NCBI GenBank assembly: GCA_016713405.1
Contig: JADJPF010000001.1
Location: 558,001 to 622,000, forward strand
Direction of reading: 5' to 3'
Origin: Blastocatellia bacterium
Lineage (GTDB): Bacteria; Acidobacteriota; Blastocatellia; Chloracidobacteriales; JADJPF01
Length of the DNA: 64,000 nt
Shown here: in pieces, positions 34,521-43,803 of the stretch
Numbering within the stretch: the stretch's first letter is position 1
How the letters are laid out: every line of letters starts with the position of its first letter
Position numbers and translations under genes: made by a program
Notes under the pieces: model-generated
What the model was told of the DNA's origin: nothing
The model's database searches: none
Seen by the model: only the letters and a program-made list of their open reading frames with translations

Positions 34521-36599
34521 TTGGGAGAATACAAACAGCAAAACCGAAAATTCCAGTTATTTACACCTTTAGGAGAAGATGTTCTTTTATTGCAAGGTTT
34601 TACTGGACAAGAAGCTATTTCAAGAATGTTTCATTTTGATTTAAGGCTGCATTCAGAAGACCGTGCTATTACATTTGATTCTATTGTTGGTAAACAAGCG
34701 ACTATTAAAATTATTTTGGCTGATAATAAAACAGAACAATATATAAATGGATTAATTAGTTCATTTTCTCAAGGTGGCTCATCTTCAACTTTTGCTTACT
34801 ACCACGCTACATTAGTTCCTTGGGTTTGGATGCTAACACGAACTAGCAATTGTCGAATTTTTCAAAATATGACTGTCCCTGATATTATCCAGCAAATTTT
34901 AGATGAGCATATAAAAAGGATTTCACATAATGAATATGCTGATTTTAAGTTGCGGCTTCATCGTAAGTTTGAAGCTAGAGAATATTGTGTTCAATACCGA
35001 GAAACAGACTTTAATTTTATTTCTCGGCTGATGGAGGAAGAAGGGATTTTTTATTTTTTTGAGCATGAAGCAAAAAAACATACTTTAGTTTTAGCTGACC
35101 ATTACAATGAATTTAAGGTATGTAAAAATCAGCCTACTATTAGATATGAACTATCTAGCGGTGAACGTCGAGCAGAAGAAGTTATTACTGAATGGAGTAT
35201 TAGACAAGAAATTCGTCCAGGCCAATATGAAATAAATGATTTTGACTTTAAACAACCTGCATTAGACCTTACAGCTAATATAATTGGTAAGGATGAGAGA
35301 AAATTTGAGATTTATGACTACCCTGGTAAATATTATAAAAAAAGTGAAGGCGAAGAGCGCGTTAACATTCGCATGGAAGAAGAAGATGCTGCTCGAATTG
35401 TTGCTATTGGTTCAAGCACTAGTAAAGGGTTTTTTTCAGGTTCTCGTTTTAAGCTAGTAGAGCATTACCGAAAAGATCTTAATAATGATTATATTCTTAC
35501 ATCAATACATCATATTGCAGACCAAGGTAGCAATTATCGTAGCTCAGAAGCTAATGCTATAGAAAGTTTTGATTATAGAAACCATTTCCAAGCCATACCT
35601 TATCCTTCATCCTATCGACCTCCTAGAGTAACACCTACACCTATAATTTATGGTTCTCAAACAGCAATAGTAGTAGGGCCAAAAGGGGAAGAAATTCACG
35701 TTGATAATTATGGTAGAGTAAAAGTTCAATTTCATTGGGATCGTGAAGGAAAATATAATGAAAATAGTTCTTGTTGGGTACGTGTCTCACAAAATTGGGC
35801 TGGAAAACGTTGGGGAGCAATATTTTTACCTAGAATAGGACAAGAAGTAATAGTAGATTTTTTAGAAGGTGATCCAGATCGTCCAATTATTACAGGACGT
35901 GTTTATAATGGTAGTTCTATGCCACCTTATGAACTTCCAGCAGAGAAAACTAAAAGCACCACTAAAAGCTATTCTTCAAAAGGTGGAGAAGGTTTTAATG
36001 AAGTACGGTTTGAAGATAAAAAAGGACAGGAGCAAATTTTTATTCATGCACAAAGAAATAAAGATATCCGAATAAAAAATGATTTATTTGAGACTGTTGG
36101 CAGCAGTAGCCATCTAATTGTTGGCGGGGATCAATTAGAATCTATTGGTAATGATAAACACCTTACAATCAAAAATAACCATAATGAGAAAGAAGGAGGC
36201 TCATTTTCTCGCAGTGCTGGTGGGGATATTTGCCAAAAAGCTGGAGAAAATATCTTTTTAGAAGCAGGTAATGAAATAGACATTAAATCAGGAACATATA
36301 TCGCGCTTAAAAGTGGAAGTATTAGTTTAGTAGGAGATGGAGGTTTTATTACTATAGATAGTAGTGGTATTTATATTAATGGTACAATGGTTTATATAAA
36401 TAGTGGTGGAATGGCAATTCCTGCAATGGATGCTAAACCAACAACACCAAAGAAACCAAAAGAGGCAGATACTGCAATAGCTGGAGAAATGGCAGAATTA
36501 CCATTGCCAAAACGAGCCAGAAAAGTTAGTAGTTATAGCCCAGGAGCTTTAGCAATGAAAAAAGCTGCTATTGATGGTGTGCCTTTTGTCGAAATTTAG
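34521..36599 (+). CDS. vgrG: T6SS spike protein VgrG
   Basis: VgrG trimers form the puncturing spike. The N-terminal gp27-like part is clear (FQLFTPLGEDVLLLQGFTGQ and EAISRMFHFDLRLHSED), then RIFQNMTVPDIIQQILDEH and EGIFYFFEHE; the gp5-like OB-fold follows (GRVKVQFHWDREGKYNENSS, WVRVSQNWAGKRWGAIFLP, GQEVIVDFLEGDPDRP). The C-terminal beta-helix has DIKSGTYIALKSGSISLVG. After it lies a ~70-residue extension rich in Lys, Pro and Ala, which ends at 692 residues, too short for a catalytic domain and perhaps a PAAR or cargo handle. The start is TTG at 34521 with GGGA about 10 bases ahead; no ATG fits. It leads a cargo island. Confidence 0.93.
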   Translation: MGEYKQQNRKFQLFTPLGEDVLLLQGFTGQEAISRMFHFDLRLHSEDRAITFDSIVGKQATIKIILADNKTEQYINGLISSFSQGGSSSTFAYYHATLVPWVWMLTRTSNCRIFQNMTVPDIIQQILDEHIKRISHNEYADFKLRLHRKFEAREYCVQYRETDFNFISRLMEEEGIFYFFEHEAKKHTLVLADHYNEFKVCKNQPTIRYELSSGERRAEEVITEWSIRQEIRPGQYEINDFDFKQPALDLTANIIGKDERKFEIYDYPGKYYKKSEGEERVNIRMEEEDAARIVAIGSSTSKGFFSGSRFKLVEHYRKDLNNDYILTSIHHIADQGSNYRSSEANAIESFDYRNHFQAIPYPSSYRPPRVTPTPIIYGSQTAIVVGPKGEEIHVDNYGRVKVQFHWDREGKYNENSSCWVRVSQNWAGKRWGAIFLPRIGQEVIVDFLEGDPDRPIITGRVYNGSSMPPYELPAEKTKSTTKSYSSKGGEGFNEVRFEDKKGQEQIFIHAQRNKDIRIKNDLFETVGSSSHLIVGGDQLESIGNDKHLTIKNNHNEKEGGSFSRSAGGDICQKAGENIFLEAGNEIDIKSGTYIALKSGSISLVGDGGFITIDSSGIYINGTMVYINSGGMAIPAMDAKPTTPKKPKEADTAIAGEMAELPLPKRARKVSSYSPGALAMKKAAIDGVPFVEI

Positions 36600-36607
36600 G
36601 ATTAATT

Positions 36608-37141
36608 ATGCTAACAGAAAACATGTTAAATGAATTAGCTCAAAAACTATTTTCTAACGAAGATATACAAGCTTATGCTGTTCTTGATGGTGCATCAATT
36701 CCCAATCTTTTAGAAAAATTAGATGAACATCAAGTAGAATGTGAATGTCTTTTTGCTGGTGAGTTAGAAGATGATATGGCTGAAGTAGCACCATATTTAG
36801 TAAAATTAACTGCTGATTCAACATTTGCAGAATGGCTTTTATTAGAAGGTTGGGGAAAACATTGGGGTATTTTTGTTTTAACTAAAATGGAAAACTCTGC
36901 TTTACTCAACCATTTATGTAAATTTATAAGAGTGCGCAATGAAGAAGGTAAAGTGTTATATTTTCGTTTTTATGACCCTAGGGTATTAGCTAAATTTCTC
37001 CCAACTTGCACAACCAAAGAATTAACAAATTTTTTTGGTAAAATTGAAAACTTTATAATAGAAACAGAAAATAAAGAAATAGCTAGTTGTTTTTCTTTGA
37101 GTAATTCAAACTTACAAGAAGATAAGATTTCTTTAGTATAA
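36608..37141 (+). CDS. DUF4123 effector-adaptor (Tap/Tec-like)
   Basis: DUF4123 proteins are chaperones that load effectors onto VgrG. This 177-residue protein has the domain signatures: AYAVLDGASIPNLLEKL, VAPYLVKL, WLLLEGWGKHWGIFV and the diagnostic YFRFYDPRVLAKFLPTC with LTNFFGKI. It begins 8 bp after vgrG with AGGA before the ATG, so it is part of the vgrG operon. It usually sits directly upstream of the effector it serves, which points to the next genes as candidates. Confidence 0.88.
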   Translation: MLTENMLNELAQKLFSNEDIQAYAVLDGASIPNLLEKLDEHQVECECLFAGELEDDMAEVAPYLVKLTADSTFAEWLLLEGWGKHWGIFVLTKMENSALLNHLCKFIRVRNEEGKVLYFRFYDPRVLAKFLPTCTTKELTNFFGKIENFIIETENKEIASCFSLSNSNLQEDKISLV

Positions 37142-37187
37142 ACTCAAAATATTGACTTTATGTTTATAAATAACACTGGAGAATAAA

Positions 37188-37739
37188 ATGAAGAAAGTTT
37201 GGAAAAAGATAGAGGAATGGTTAGAAAATAACGCAAAGCATGTTCTTGATAGCTTACAACCAGGAGCAACAGATGAAGAAATTGCTGAAACTGAAAGATA
37301 TTTAGGTGTTAAATTCCCTGAAGAAGTAAAAAAATCATATAAAATTCATAATGGACAATATCCAAGTAAAATGATTGGGTTTATAGAAGGAAGAGATTTC
37401 TTATCTTTAGAAGAAATAAAATCGCAATGGACAATATGGAAAGAATTAGTAGAAGGTGGGGATTTTGAAGGAAATGAGGGAGAGCCAGAAGGCCCTGTAA
37501 AACCAGATTGGTATAACCTTAAATGGATACCAATTACGCATAATGGAGGTGGAGATCATCATTGTATAGATTTAGACCCAGCAGAAGAAGGTAATATAGG
37601 TCAGATAATAGAAATGTGGCATGATGATGGAGCAAGAACAGTTGTTGCTAAAAGTTTAAAAGATTGGTTAAAAGAATTTGCAAATGCTCTAGAAGAAGGC
37701 GAGTATATAGTTAATGATGAATATGGGCTGGAAAATTAA
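37188..37739 (+). CDS. SMI1/KNR4 (SUKH) family protein, immunity-like
   Basis: SUKH-domain proteins are mostly immunity proteins against polymorphic toxins. The 183-residue product has PGATDEEIAETERYLGVKFP (about 25-45), EEVKKSYKIHNGQ, FLSLEEIKSQW and KWIPITHNGGGDHHCIDLDP (about 112-131), all typical of SMI1/KNR4. A GGAG site precedes the ATG. It lies 46 bp after DUF4123 and 92 bp before PAAR. No matching toxin with a recognisable catalytic domain is adjacent, so it may be an orphan immunity gene or guard against a toxin among the unknown genes behind it. Confidence 0.85.
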   Translation: MKKVWKKIEEWLENNAKHVLDSLQPGATDEEIAETERYLGVKFPEEVKKSYKIHNGQYPSKMIGFIEGRDFLSLEEIKSQWTIWKELVEGGDFEGNEGEPEGPVKPDWYNLKWIPITHNGGGDHHCIDLDPAEEGNIGQIIEMWHDDGARTVVAKSLKDWLKEFANALEEGEYIVNDEYGLEN

Positions 37740-37831
37740 AGTAAAATATTATATAAATAATAAAATATATTTATATAAACAAGTATATTTTGGATAATAC
37801 ATTAAATTGCTATTAAAATAAGGAAAAATTT

Positions 37832-38089
37832 ATGTTATCTGCACGTATTGGTGATTCTGAAATTTGTCCAATAACAGGCACGGCTGCAATTATTACGGGT
37901 ATGCCAACAGTGATTGTTGGTTATATGCCTGCTGCTAGGGTTACAGATTCACTTAATTGTAGTGCAACTATAATAACAGGCTCATTTACTGTACAAATAG
38001 GCTTTCAACCAGCAGCACGAATTACTAGCACTACTTCGCACGCAGGAGTAATTTCAACAGGCTGTCCAACAGTAATAATTGGTGGGTAA
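37832..38089 (+). CDS. PAAR-repeat spike tip protein
   Basis: PAAR proteins cap the VgrG spike with a sharp, usually metal-bound tip. The 85-residue protein is a single PAAR domain with three similar segments: an N-terminal GDSEICPITG and two segments containing YMPAARVTDSLNC and GFQPAARITSTTSHAG, plus VIVGY/TVIIGG ends. Cys in CPITG, LNC and CPT could help bind metal. There is no toxin extension. An AAGGA site precedes the ATG. It lies 27 bp before the next gene of the cargo island. Confidence 0.9.
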   Translation: MLSARIGDSEICPITGTAAIITGMPTVIVGYMPAARVTDSLNCSATIITGSFTVQIGFQPAARITSTTSHAGVISTGCPTVIIGG

Positions 38090-38116
38090 AACTTTTTTCT
38101 AAAAATCTATAAAATT

Positions 38117-38548
38117 ATGCTAAAAATTCGTAACCAACAAATACAAGCATTTCAGTCAGTAGCAGAAACAGCATTTTTACGTAAATTAGTTGAATATCTT
38201 TATGAAAACCACCCACAAATAGCTGTACAAATAGGAGAAAATCTAAGCGTAATTTGCCAAATTCCAGAAAAAGAACTAAAAATTTTAGTAGCAGGCGCAA
38301 TAAATCATGCTCGCACTTATGGAATAACTAGCGAAAGCTCACTTGCTGCATTTGTGGTATTAATGTTTGTTACTGCACCAAACTTTGATGATCATCCATT
38401 ACTTAAACGCTTACTTGAAGATGAAAAAATTGCTCCTAATGATCGTATTGATAGTTTTTGGCAACAAACTACAGAACAGAATTGGCAAGTGGTAAAACAA
38501 AACTATGATCCTAAAGCTTGGCAAAATCTTAAAAAGGAAAATAAATGA
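38117..38548 (+). CDS. Unknown 143-residue protein in the VgrG island
   Basis: I recognise no named domain, but sequences with this opening (KIRNQQIQAFQSVAETAFL) and a following INHARTYGITSESSLAAFV segment are seen next to T6SS cargo genes in other bacteria, as far as I recall. It is mainly helical, with a DDHPLLKRLLEDEKI stretch near 90 and no signal peptide. No good ribosome site is visible ahead of the ATG, so translation may be coupled to PAAR, which stops 27 bp earlier. Its TGA overlaps the ATG of the next gene by ATGA, meaning the two are made together. Confidence 0.65.
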   Translation: MLKIRNQQIQAFQSVAETAFLRKLVEYLYENHPQIAVQIGENLSVICQIPEKELKILVAGAINHARTYGITSESSLAAFVVLMFVTAPNFDDHPLLKRLLEDEKIAPNDRIDSFWQQTTEQNWQVVKQNYDPKAWQNLKKENK

Positions 38549-39177
38549 AAAACACTTCAATTAAACGTAATGCAAGAAATGCTGTTACTTCGGTAAAAAA
38601 TTATTTTTCCTTCTACCCACCATCACCAATAATTTATTCTATTGCAGCAAAAAAAGTATTGGAATTAAACTTATTAGTTGTAAATAATAGTTATTGGCAA
38701 ACTGCTGATTATAAAGAGCTATTAGCTTCTTATTTAGAAACAACTGAACGTATTTTGAATATAAAAATTAAAATTATTGAAGAAAAAATTTGTGATATAA
38801 ATGATAAAATTTTTAATATAGGTAATTGGGATGGACTAAGAAACTACACAAAAGAAATAGTTGATATAATAAACAAATATGGGTCAAAAGATAGATTAAC
38901 ACTTTTACTTTGTAATGAAATTGAAAATGCTCAAGCTTTAGCAGTTCTAAAGAGTTGGTCAGGAGAAAAAGACGGTTTAGAAAAAGAAGCTATTATTTTA
39001 TCTTCAAAATCAACAGACAATGCTCTTAGCCAACTTTTAGCTAGAATCTTTAGTAGTAAAATACCTTTTCCTACTAGCGATGATCCTAATAATTTGCTTT
39101 GCTTATTAAATAATGGCGGGGAAGAATACTTAGAAGTAGAACGCAAAATAGCACAAAATAGTAATTACTTAAAATAA
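38545..39177 (+). CDS. Unknown protein with a possible degenerate metallopeptidase fold
   Basis: The product has 210 residues and no known family. Its layout resembles small secreted metzincin-like peptidases: strands LNLLVVNN and LNIKIKII, then LTLLLCNEIENA and EAIILSS, a helix where the HExxH motif would be (ALSQLLARIFSSKIPF), then DDPNNLLCLLNNGGEEYLE, a position where such peptidases carry a NLM-type turn. The zinc-binding HExxH is not present, so this would be a non-catalytic relative at best. This resemblance is my inference. It shares an ATGA overlap with the gene upstream and has an AAAAGGAAA site before its ATG. It could be an effector, an adaptor or an immunity protein. Confidence 0.6.
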   Translation: MKNTSIKRNARNAVTSVKNYFSFYPPSPIIYSIAAKKVLELNLLVVNNSYWQTADYKELLASYLETTERILNIKIKIIEEKICDINDKIFNIGNWDGLRNYTKEIVDIINKYGSKDRLTLLLCNEIENAQALAVLKSWSGEKDGLEKEAIILSSKSTDNALSQLLARIFSSKIPFPTSDDPNNLLCLLNNGGEEYLEVERKIAQNSNYLK

Positions 39178-39208
39178 TTTTTAATAAATTTTTAGCTACT
39201 TGAAAAAT

Positions 39209-40207
39209 ATGAACTCTGATAATTATGAAAAACTATCGCACTTAGTAAATAAGCTGCATAGTATGGCAAGCAATAAACAATTTTATAATCCACAACTAAC
39301 TAGAACTAAAATTTGTTGTTTAGTAGATGATAATTTGTCTATACACGCTTTACGATGTGGCAAAAATTCTCTTGAAGACCCTTTAGAAATGCAGACAATT
39401 GAATATGTTTGTTTTAACTCAGAAACTCAAACTTCACTTCAATGGCAAGCTTTAGCTCCAACAATATTTCATCCTGCTTTTCCTACATTAATATTAAGTA
39501 AAGATCAGATTTTTGCTTTAGTAGTGGGCTTATCAAAGAATGATAAAGATAGTGATCGTTATTCCCGCTATTATGCTCATTTTTGGTCAATTGGTAATGA
39601 CTTCTTAGACACCTATCCACAACCGCTAAACGGCGCGATAAAAGCAGCCGTAACTAAAAGTGGAAAACTTTTATTAGTTTCAACTAGTTGGGTGCCGCCC
39701 GTAGCAATAAGTTTATCTCGACCATTAATTTTAGCTAGTTATGAAAATAATCAATTTTCTATACTTGCTAGTCCTCTTTTAGCAACAGATGTAGCCGGCA
39801 GTCTTCCATCTTTGATTGCTATTTATGCAACTAAAAAAGATGAAATACATTTAGTTTATGATGGTTATTATCAATCATTAAAAGAAGATGGTTTACATCT
39901 TTGGCATGTTAAACTTGATGATGATGGTAAAACTTTAGTTACAGAGGATCTTGGACTAGCACCAAAGTTTCCTCTACTTAGTGAAATACTAACGGCTCCT
40001 GATGGGTCAATTTACCTATTAATAGTTTATTTTGATGAATTTACTCGACAAACTTTAGAACACAAACTAATAAAAATTTCAGGCCAAGACATAGAAAATA
40101 GTAAAACTGAGCATTACTTTATTGATAACTGGCTCCAAATACATAGCGTTTGGTTTGATGACAATCAAATTTATTATTATGGCCCTGACAAAATTCCTTT
40201 TTCCTAA
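39209..40207 (+). CDS. Unknown beta-rich protein at the end of the VgrG island
   Basis: The 332-residue product is unknown to me. It is rich in beta-strands with recurring blocks of the type LILSKDQIFALVVG, SGKLLLVSTSW, KDEIHLVYDGYY, DGSIYLLIVYF and DNQIYYYGP, reminiscent of a beta-propeller. No signal peptide is seen. The start is ATG 39209; TTG 39200 is in frame but neither has a good ribosome site. It is the last gene of the cargo island and could be an effector-binding or immunity-like protein. Confidence 0.6.
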   Translation: MNSDNYEKLSHLVNKLHSMASNKQFYNPQLTRTKICCLVDDNLSIHALRCGKNSLEDPLEMQTIEYVCFNSETQTSLQWQALAPTIFHPAFPTLILSKDQIFALVVGLSKNDKDSDRYSRYYAHFWSIGNDFLDTYPQPLNGAIKAAVTKSGKLLLVSTSWVPPVAISLSRPLILASYENNQFSILASPLLATDVAGSLPSLIAIYATKKDEIHLVYDGYYQSLKEDGLHLWHVKLDDDGKTLVTEDLGLAPKFPLLSEILTAPDGSIYLLIVYFDEFTRQTLEHKLIKISGQDIENSKTEHYFIDNWLQIHSVWFDDNQIYYYGPDKIPFS

Positions 40208-40481
40208 TCTTCCTTAAAATAATTTGTTAAATTTTTCAGTAGACTGCTAATTTATTCGCAGTTTATTTTATTAAAATTCCTTGTCACTTAGGGCTATAAA
40301 CTTAATACAGTAAATTCAAGATTTACTGTATTAACTATTATGCTAACCTATTTATTTTAGTAGGTTTATAATCACTTATAATAAAGTAAAATTCCCGGCA
40401 ATTTATTTTTTTAGCTGCTTTATAAGGCATAGATATTGCGTCATTTAATAATGTTCCATTCTTGTACTTAAAGGAGGGGCT

Positions 40482-42707
40482 ATGACGCAAATAAATTTTT
40501 TACCTAACTCTATTAATCAGAAGTCATCAAACATCATTCATTTTATTATAGGGTTAGTTTTATTATTGTTGCTGTTACTAGTTTTCTTTGCAAAAACCAC
40601 TAATGGAGCAATAATACAACAACCTCAATGTCTTACTTGTCCAGAAAATATTAGTGTTGTGGTAGATCCTACTATGTGTGGTGCAAATGTTACTTTTCCA
40701 CCTCCTAATATTAATGGGTGTCCTACAAGCGCAACTTTAACTTTTTCTCATCCTTCAGGAGGATTTTTTCCTGTAGGGCGAACAACTGTAACTGTTACAG
40801 CCTCTTTATCAGGGCAAACAGTTGGACAATGTAGCTTTACTATTACAGTAGTTGATAATGAAGCTCCTAGGATCAATTGCCCTACAGATATTACTGTTAA
40901 TAATTCTCATGGCCAAGCTAGTGCGTTAGTAAATTTTCCTAGCCCAAGAATTACTGATAATTGTGGTATAGATAGGGTTGTTTTTGATCCTCCAACAGGT
41001 TCACTCTTTCCTATTGGTACTACAACAGTTTCATTAACAGCTTTTGATATTTCGGGAAATAGAGCAACTTGTTTTTTTAGAGTTATAGTTCTTGACCAAG
41101 AACCACCTAGAATAATTTGTCCAGCTAATTTTACAGTAAATACTTCACCGGGAAATTGTTTTGCTACAGTAGTTTATCCACCTGTACAAGTTACTGATAA
41201 TTCACAATTTACCAGCATAACTTATTTACCACCATCAGGTTCCCTTTTACCATTAGGCACAACAGTAGTTCAAGTTATTGCAACTGATAGATCTGGTAAT
41301 ACGGCTACTTGTAGTTTTAATGTTACCGTAGGAAGTGGCGAGCCACTAAAAATTAATTGTCCAACAGATATATTGGTTACAGCTACTAATGGTCAATGTG
41401 GTATGGTGGTTAATTATCCAACACCAACAGTAAATAATTCCTGTGAAGGTGTAAAGGTGGTTAGTTCTCCTGCCTCAGGAACATTTTTCTCGTTAGGTAC
41501 AACTTTAGTTACAGTTACTGCTACTGACCCAACAGGAGCAACTGCAAATTGTAGTTTTAATATAAGGGTTAATAGCTCTCAACCTCCACAACTAGCTTGT
41601 CCAGAAGATATAAAAGTTAATACCTTTGGAGAAGATTGTGCAATTAGAGTTGATTATCCTTCTGCAATACTTGTTAATAATTGTCCAGATACAAAAATTG
41701 AGTATTCCATCCCATCAGGTTCATTATTTGCAGTTGGTAAAACTCCTGTAACTGTTACTGCAACAGATCGTGCAGGAAATAAAACTACTTGTAGTTTTAA
41801 TGTAGAAGTGGTTGGTATACCTATTTTAAGGTTAAGAGTAGAAAATGATAACTTACCACTTATTTTTGGCCCAACTTCTGCTCGCCGTAAACCTAAGAAC
41901 CTACCATTATTTAGAATGTTTGAATTAGAAAATGTTGGTTGTGGTCAAGCACCAATGATCTTTGCTTCAATGTTACGTTTTGGAGATGATGTTGATAGCC
42001 AAAGAATTATTAACCCTGATGACCAAAGTCTTTTTCTTGTTCAAGCTGACCGTCCAGATCGCAGTGGGCAAAGAATAAATATGGGAAGTAATATATTGTT
42101 GGGAGCAAAAGAAAAAAGAACATTTTTTATTTTGTTTCAACCTTTAATTCCACCTGTTAGTAACTCAACAGAAAACTTAAGTGCTAGAGAAGTTTTACCA
42201 CAAGCACTTATTTCACGTTTTACCATTACACAAGAAGCTAAAAATCCAATTGAAATTCCTTTAATTGGGAAAGTTTCAACAGAAGTAAAACTTATTGATC
42301 CTGTAGATACTAGACGCACTCCTAGAGTTTCATTTTCTCGTAATGGAAATGTCTTTACAGTTGAATTTTCTGTTTATGACTCAAATCTTGATGTTAATCG
42401 AGCAACTTTCCAGTTTTTCAATGCTAATGGTCAAGCTGTTGATCAAGCTATTACTGTTAACCTAATACAAGCTTTACAAGAAAATCGTCTTTTACGAGGT
42501 CAAAGTTTTACTGTAGAACAAAAATTTACTGGAGCTAATGACCATCCAGAATATAGCAAAGTACAAGTTACGGTTTTTGATAGCAGCACCAGTGCTACAA
42601 CTCAATCTAATGGTTTGACCAGTATAACTTTAGCTAACCCATTAGTTAACTCTAGTGAAAATAAAATTATTTTGCCAGTAATTAATCTTGTAATACCTAA
42701 TTACTAA
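40482..42707 (+). CDS. Exported protein with five HYR repeats
   Basis: HYR repeats are Ig-like folds found in adhesion or surface proteins. The N-terminus (about residues 17-40) is a signal or membrane segment. Five repeats follow, each opening with a CPxxI-type motif (CPENISVVV, CPTDITVNN, CPANFTVNT, CPTDILVTA, CPEDIKVNT) and each running about 80 residues to ATCxFxVTV-type ends, over roughly residues 50-460. The next ~280 residues are beta-rich, with a PxxRRxxPRVSFS segment near 610. The ATG has a very strong AAAGGAGGGG. It is followed 44 bp later by the FecR-like gene with its own ribosome site. A role on the cell surface is likely but the partner is unknown. Confidence 0.85.
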   Translation: MTQINFLPNSINQKSSNIIHFIIGLVLLLLLLLVFFAKTTNGAIIQQPQCLTCPENISVVVDPTMCGANVTFPPPNINGCPTSATLTFSHPSGGFFPVGRTTVTVTASLSGQTVGQCSFTITVVDNEAPRINCPTDITVNNSHGQASALVNFPSPRITDNCGIDRVVFDPPTGSLFPIGTTTVSLTAFDISGNRATCFFRVIVLDQEPPRIICPANFTVNTSPGNCFATVVYPPVQVTDNSQFTSITYLPPSGSLLPLGTTVVQVIATDRSGNTATCSFNVTVGSGEPLKINCPTDILVTATNGQCGMVVNYPTPTVNNSCEGVKVVSSPASGTFFSLGTTLVTVTATDPTGATANCSFNIRVNSSQPPQLACPEDIKVNTFGEDCAIRVDYPSAILVNNCPDTKIEYSIPSGSLFAVGKTPVTVTATDRAGNKTTCSFNVEVVGIPILRLRVENDNLPLIFGPTSARRKPKNLPLFRMFELENVGCGQAPMIFASMLRFGDDVDSQRIINPDDQSLFLVQADRPDRSGQRINMGSNILLGAKEKRTFFILFQPLIPPVSNSTENLSAREVLPQALISRFTITQEAKNPIEIPLIGKVSTEVKLIDPVDTRRTPRVSFSRNGNVFTVEFSVYDSNLDVNRATFQFFNANGQAVDQAITVNLIQALQENRLLRGQSFTVEQKFTGANDHPEYSKVQVTVFDSSTSATTQSNGLTSITLANPLVNSSENKIILPVINLVIPNY

Positions 42708-42751
42708 TGTAGTGATGAGCTAATTAAATTAACTGATGGAAAGGAGCTAGT

Positions 42752-43738
42752 ATGATAAAAAATAAACTAACTTTAATGGTTTTGTTTCTAATTATCTCAC
42801 TGTTAATAACCATTATCCCATCTCCTATTTATGCTACAGATAAAGAAGAGGTAAATAAATATTTGCCAAACCGCTTTCAAAAAAGTTATTTGCTAGGAAA
42901 TATAGGTACTATAGAGGCTTTTGGCAAAATATCTATTAATGGACAAATAGTTAATCAAAAGAGTTTTTTTAATTCTGGTGATTACTTACAAACAGGAAGC
43001 GATGCTACTGCAACACTTTTTATTAATAGCTCAGGAAAAGTTATATTAGGCCAAAACACTTCTGTTTATTTTGCTGTTAGTAAAGTAGTTGAAGGTAATG
43101 GGGTAGAAAAATCTATATTGATTGCTGATTTAGTTGGAGGCTCATTAAGTGTAAAACTTAATGATAAATCACAGGCTTATGTAGAATCTGGAGGTTTAAT
43201 TTTTACTGCTAATGCTGGATCTAGTTTTCGTGCTTCTAATTGTAATGGTCAGTTAGAAGTATTAGGAGATGTCATTTTTCAAAATAGCCGGCAGTATATT
43301 GTTAGACCGGTTGAAGTAGGAGCAACACTGAGTGTAAAAGCTCGTAGTACACGCCAAATTCAAATTCAAGTTACAGATGAAAATGACCGTCCTGTACCTG
43401 ACTTACCAATTATTTTTACTTTAGGCAGCCAGTTAGGAAAATTTGGTGCTACTAATGCTATTGCTACTACAAATAGCCAAGGTATAGCTTCTATTAACTT
43501 TACGGCAGGCAATACATCTGGTACTACATCCATTACAGCTACAGTAAAAGATACAAATTACTCTTGGACTGGTGAAATATCTGTTTTCAAAGTTGGCTTC
43601 TGGTCAACACGAAATAAAATTTTAGTCACCACAGCAGCAATAGCAGCAGGTACTGTGACAGGTATTGTAATTAGTCAATCTGGTAATGATGTAAGACCTA
43701 ATGTAGTAGCACAACCACCTATCATTACACCTAGATAA
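42752..43738 (+). CDS. Exported FecR-like protein with Ig-like domain
   Basis: A signal peptide (1-29, ending IYA) precedes a FecR-like domain: LGNIGTIEAFGKISINGQIV, then FNSGDYLQTGSDATATLFIN and SGKVILGQNTSVYFAV (about 45-115). A bacterial Ig-like type 1 domain follows (IQVTDENDRPVPDLPIIFTL, QGIASINFTAGNTSG; about 208-282), and a C-terminal hydrophobic segment (LVTTAAIAAGTVTGIVIS) suggests membrane anchoring. FecR domains in this context usually act as extracellular domains rather than anti-sigma factors. The length is 328 residues. GGAAAGGAG precedes the ATG, and a strong terminator follows the stop. Confidence 0.8.
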   Translation: MIKNKLTLMVLFLIISLLITIIPSPIYATDKEEVNKYLPNRFQKSYLLGNIGTIEAFGKISINGQIVNQKSFFNSGDYLQTGSDATATLFINSSGKVILGQNTSVYFAVSKVVEGNGVEKSILIADLVGGSLSVKLNDKSQAYVESGGLIFTANAGSSFRASNCNGQLEVLGDVIFQNSRQYIVRPVEVGATLSVKARSTRQIQIQVTDENDRPVPDLPIIFTLGSQLGKFGATNAIATTNSQGIASINFTAGNTSGTTSITATVKDTNYSWTGEISVFKVGFWSTRNKILVTTAAIAAGTVTGIVISQSGNDVRPNVVAQPPIITPR

Positions 43739-43741
43739 CAA

Positions 43742-43777
43742 TAAAAACAGTGACAACTAAAATTGTCACTGTTTTTA
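43742..43777 (+). terminator. Intrinsic terminator after the FecR-like gene
   Basis: A 14-bp perfect stem (AAAAACAGTGACAA / TTGTCACTGTTTTT) with a 6-base loop, extended by one T-A pair, is followed by T-rich sequence. It lies 4 bp after the stop and 27 bp before the caspase gene start. Transcription of the caspase gene therefore depends on read-through or on a promoter within those few bases. Confidence 0.85.
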
Positions 43778-43803
43778 TTTTATTTATAAGAAGGTAAAAG
43801 ATT

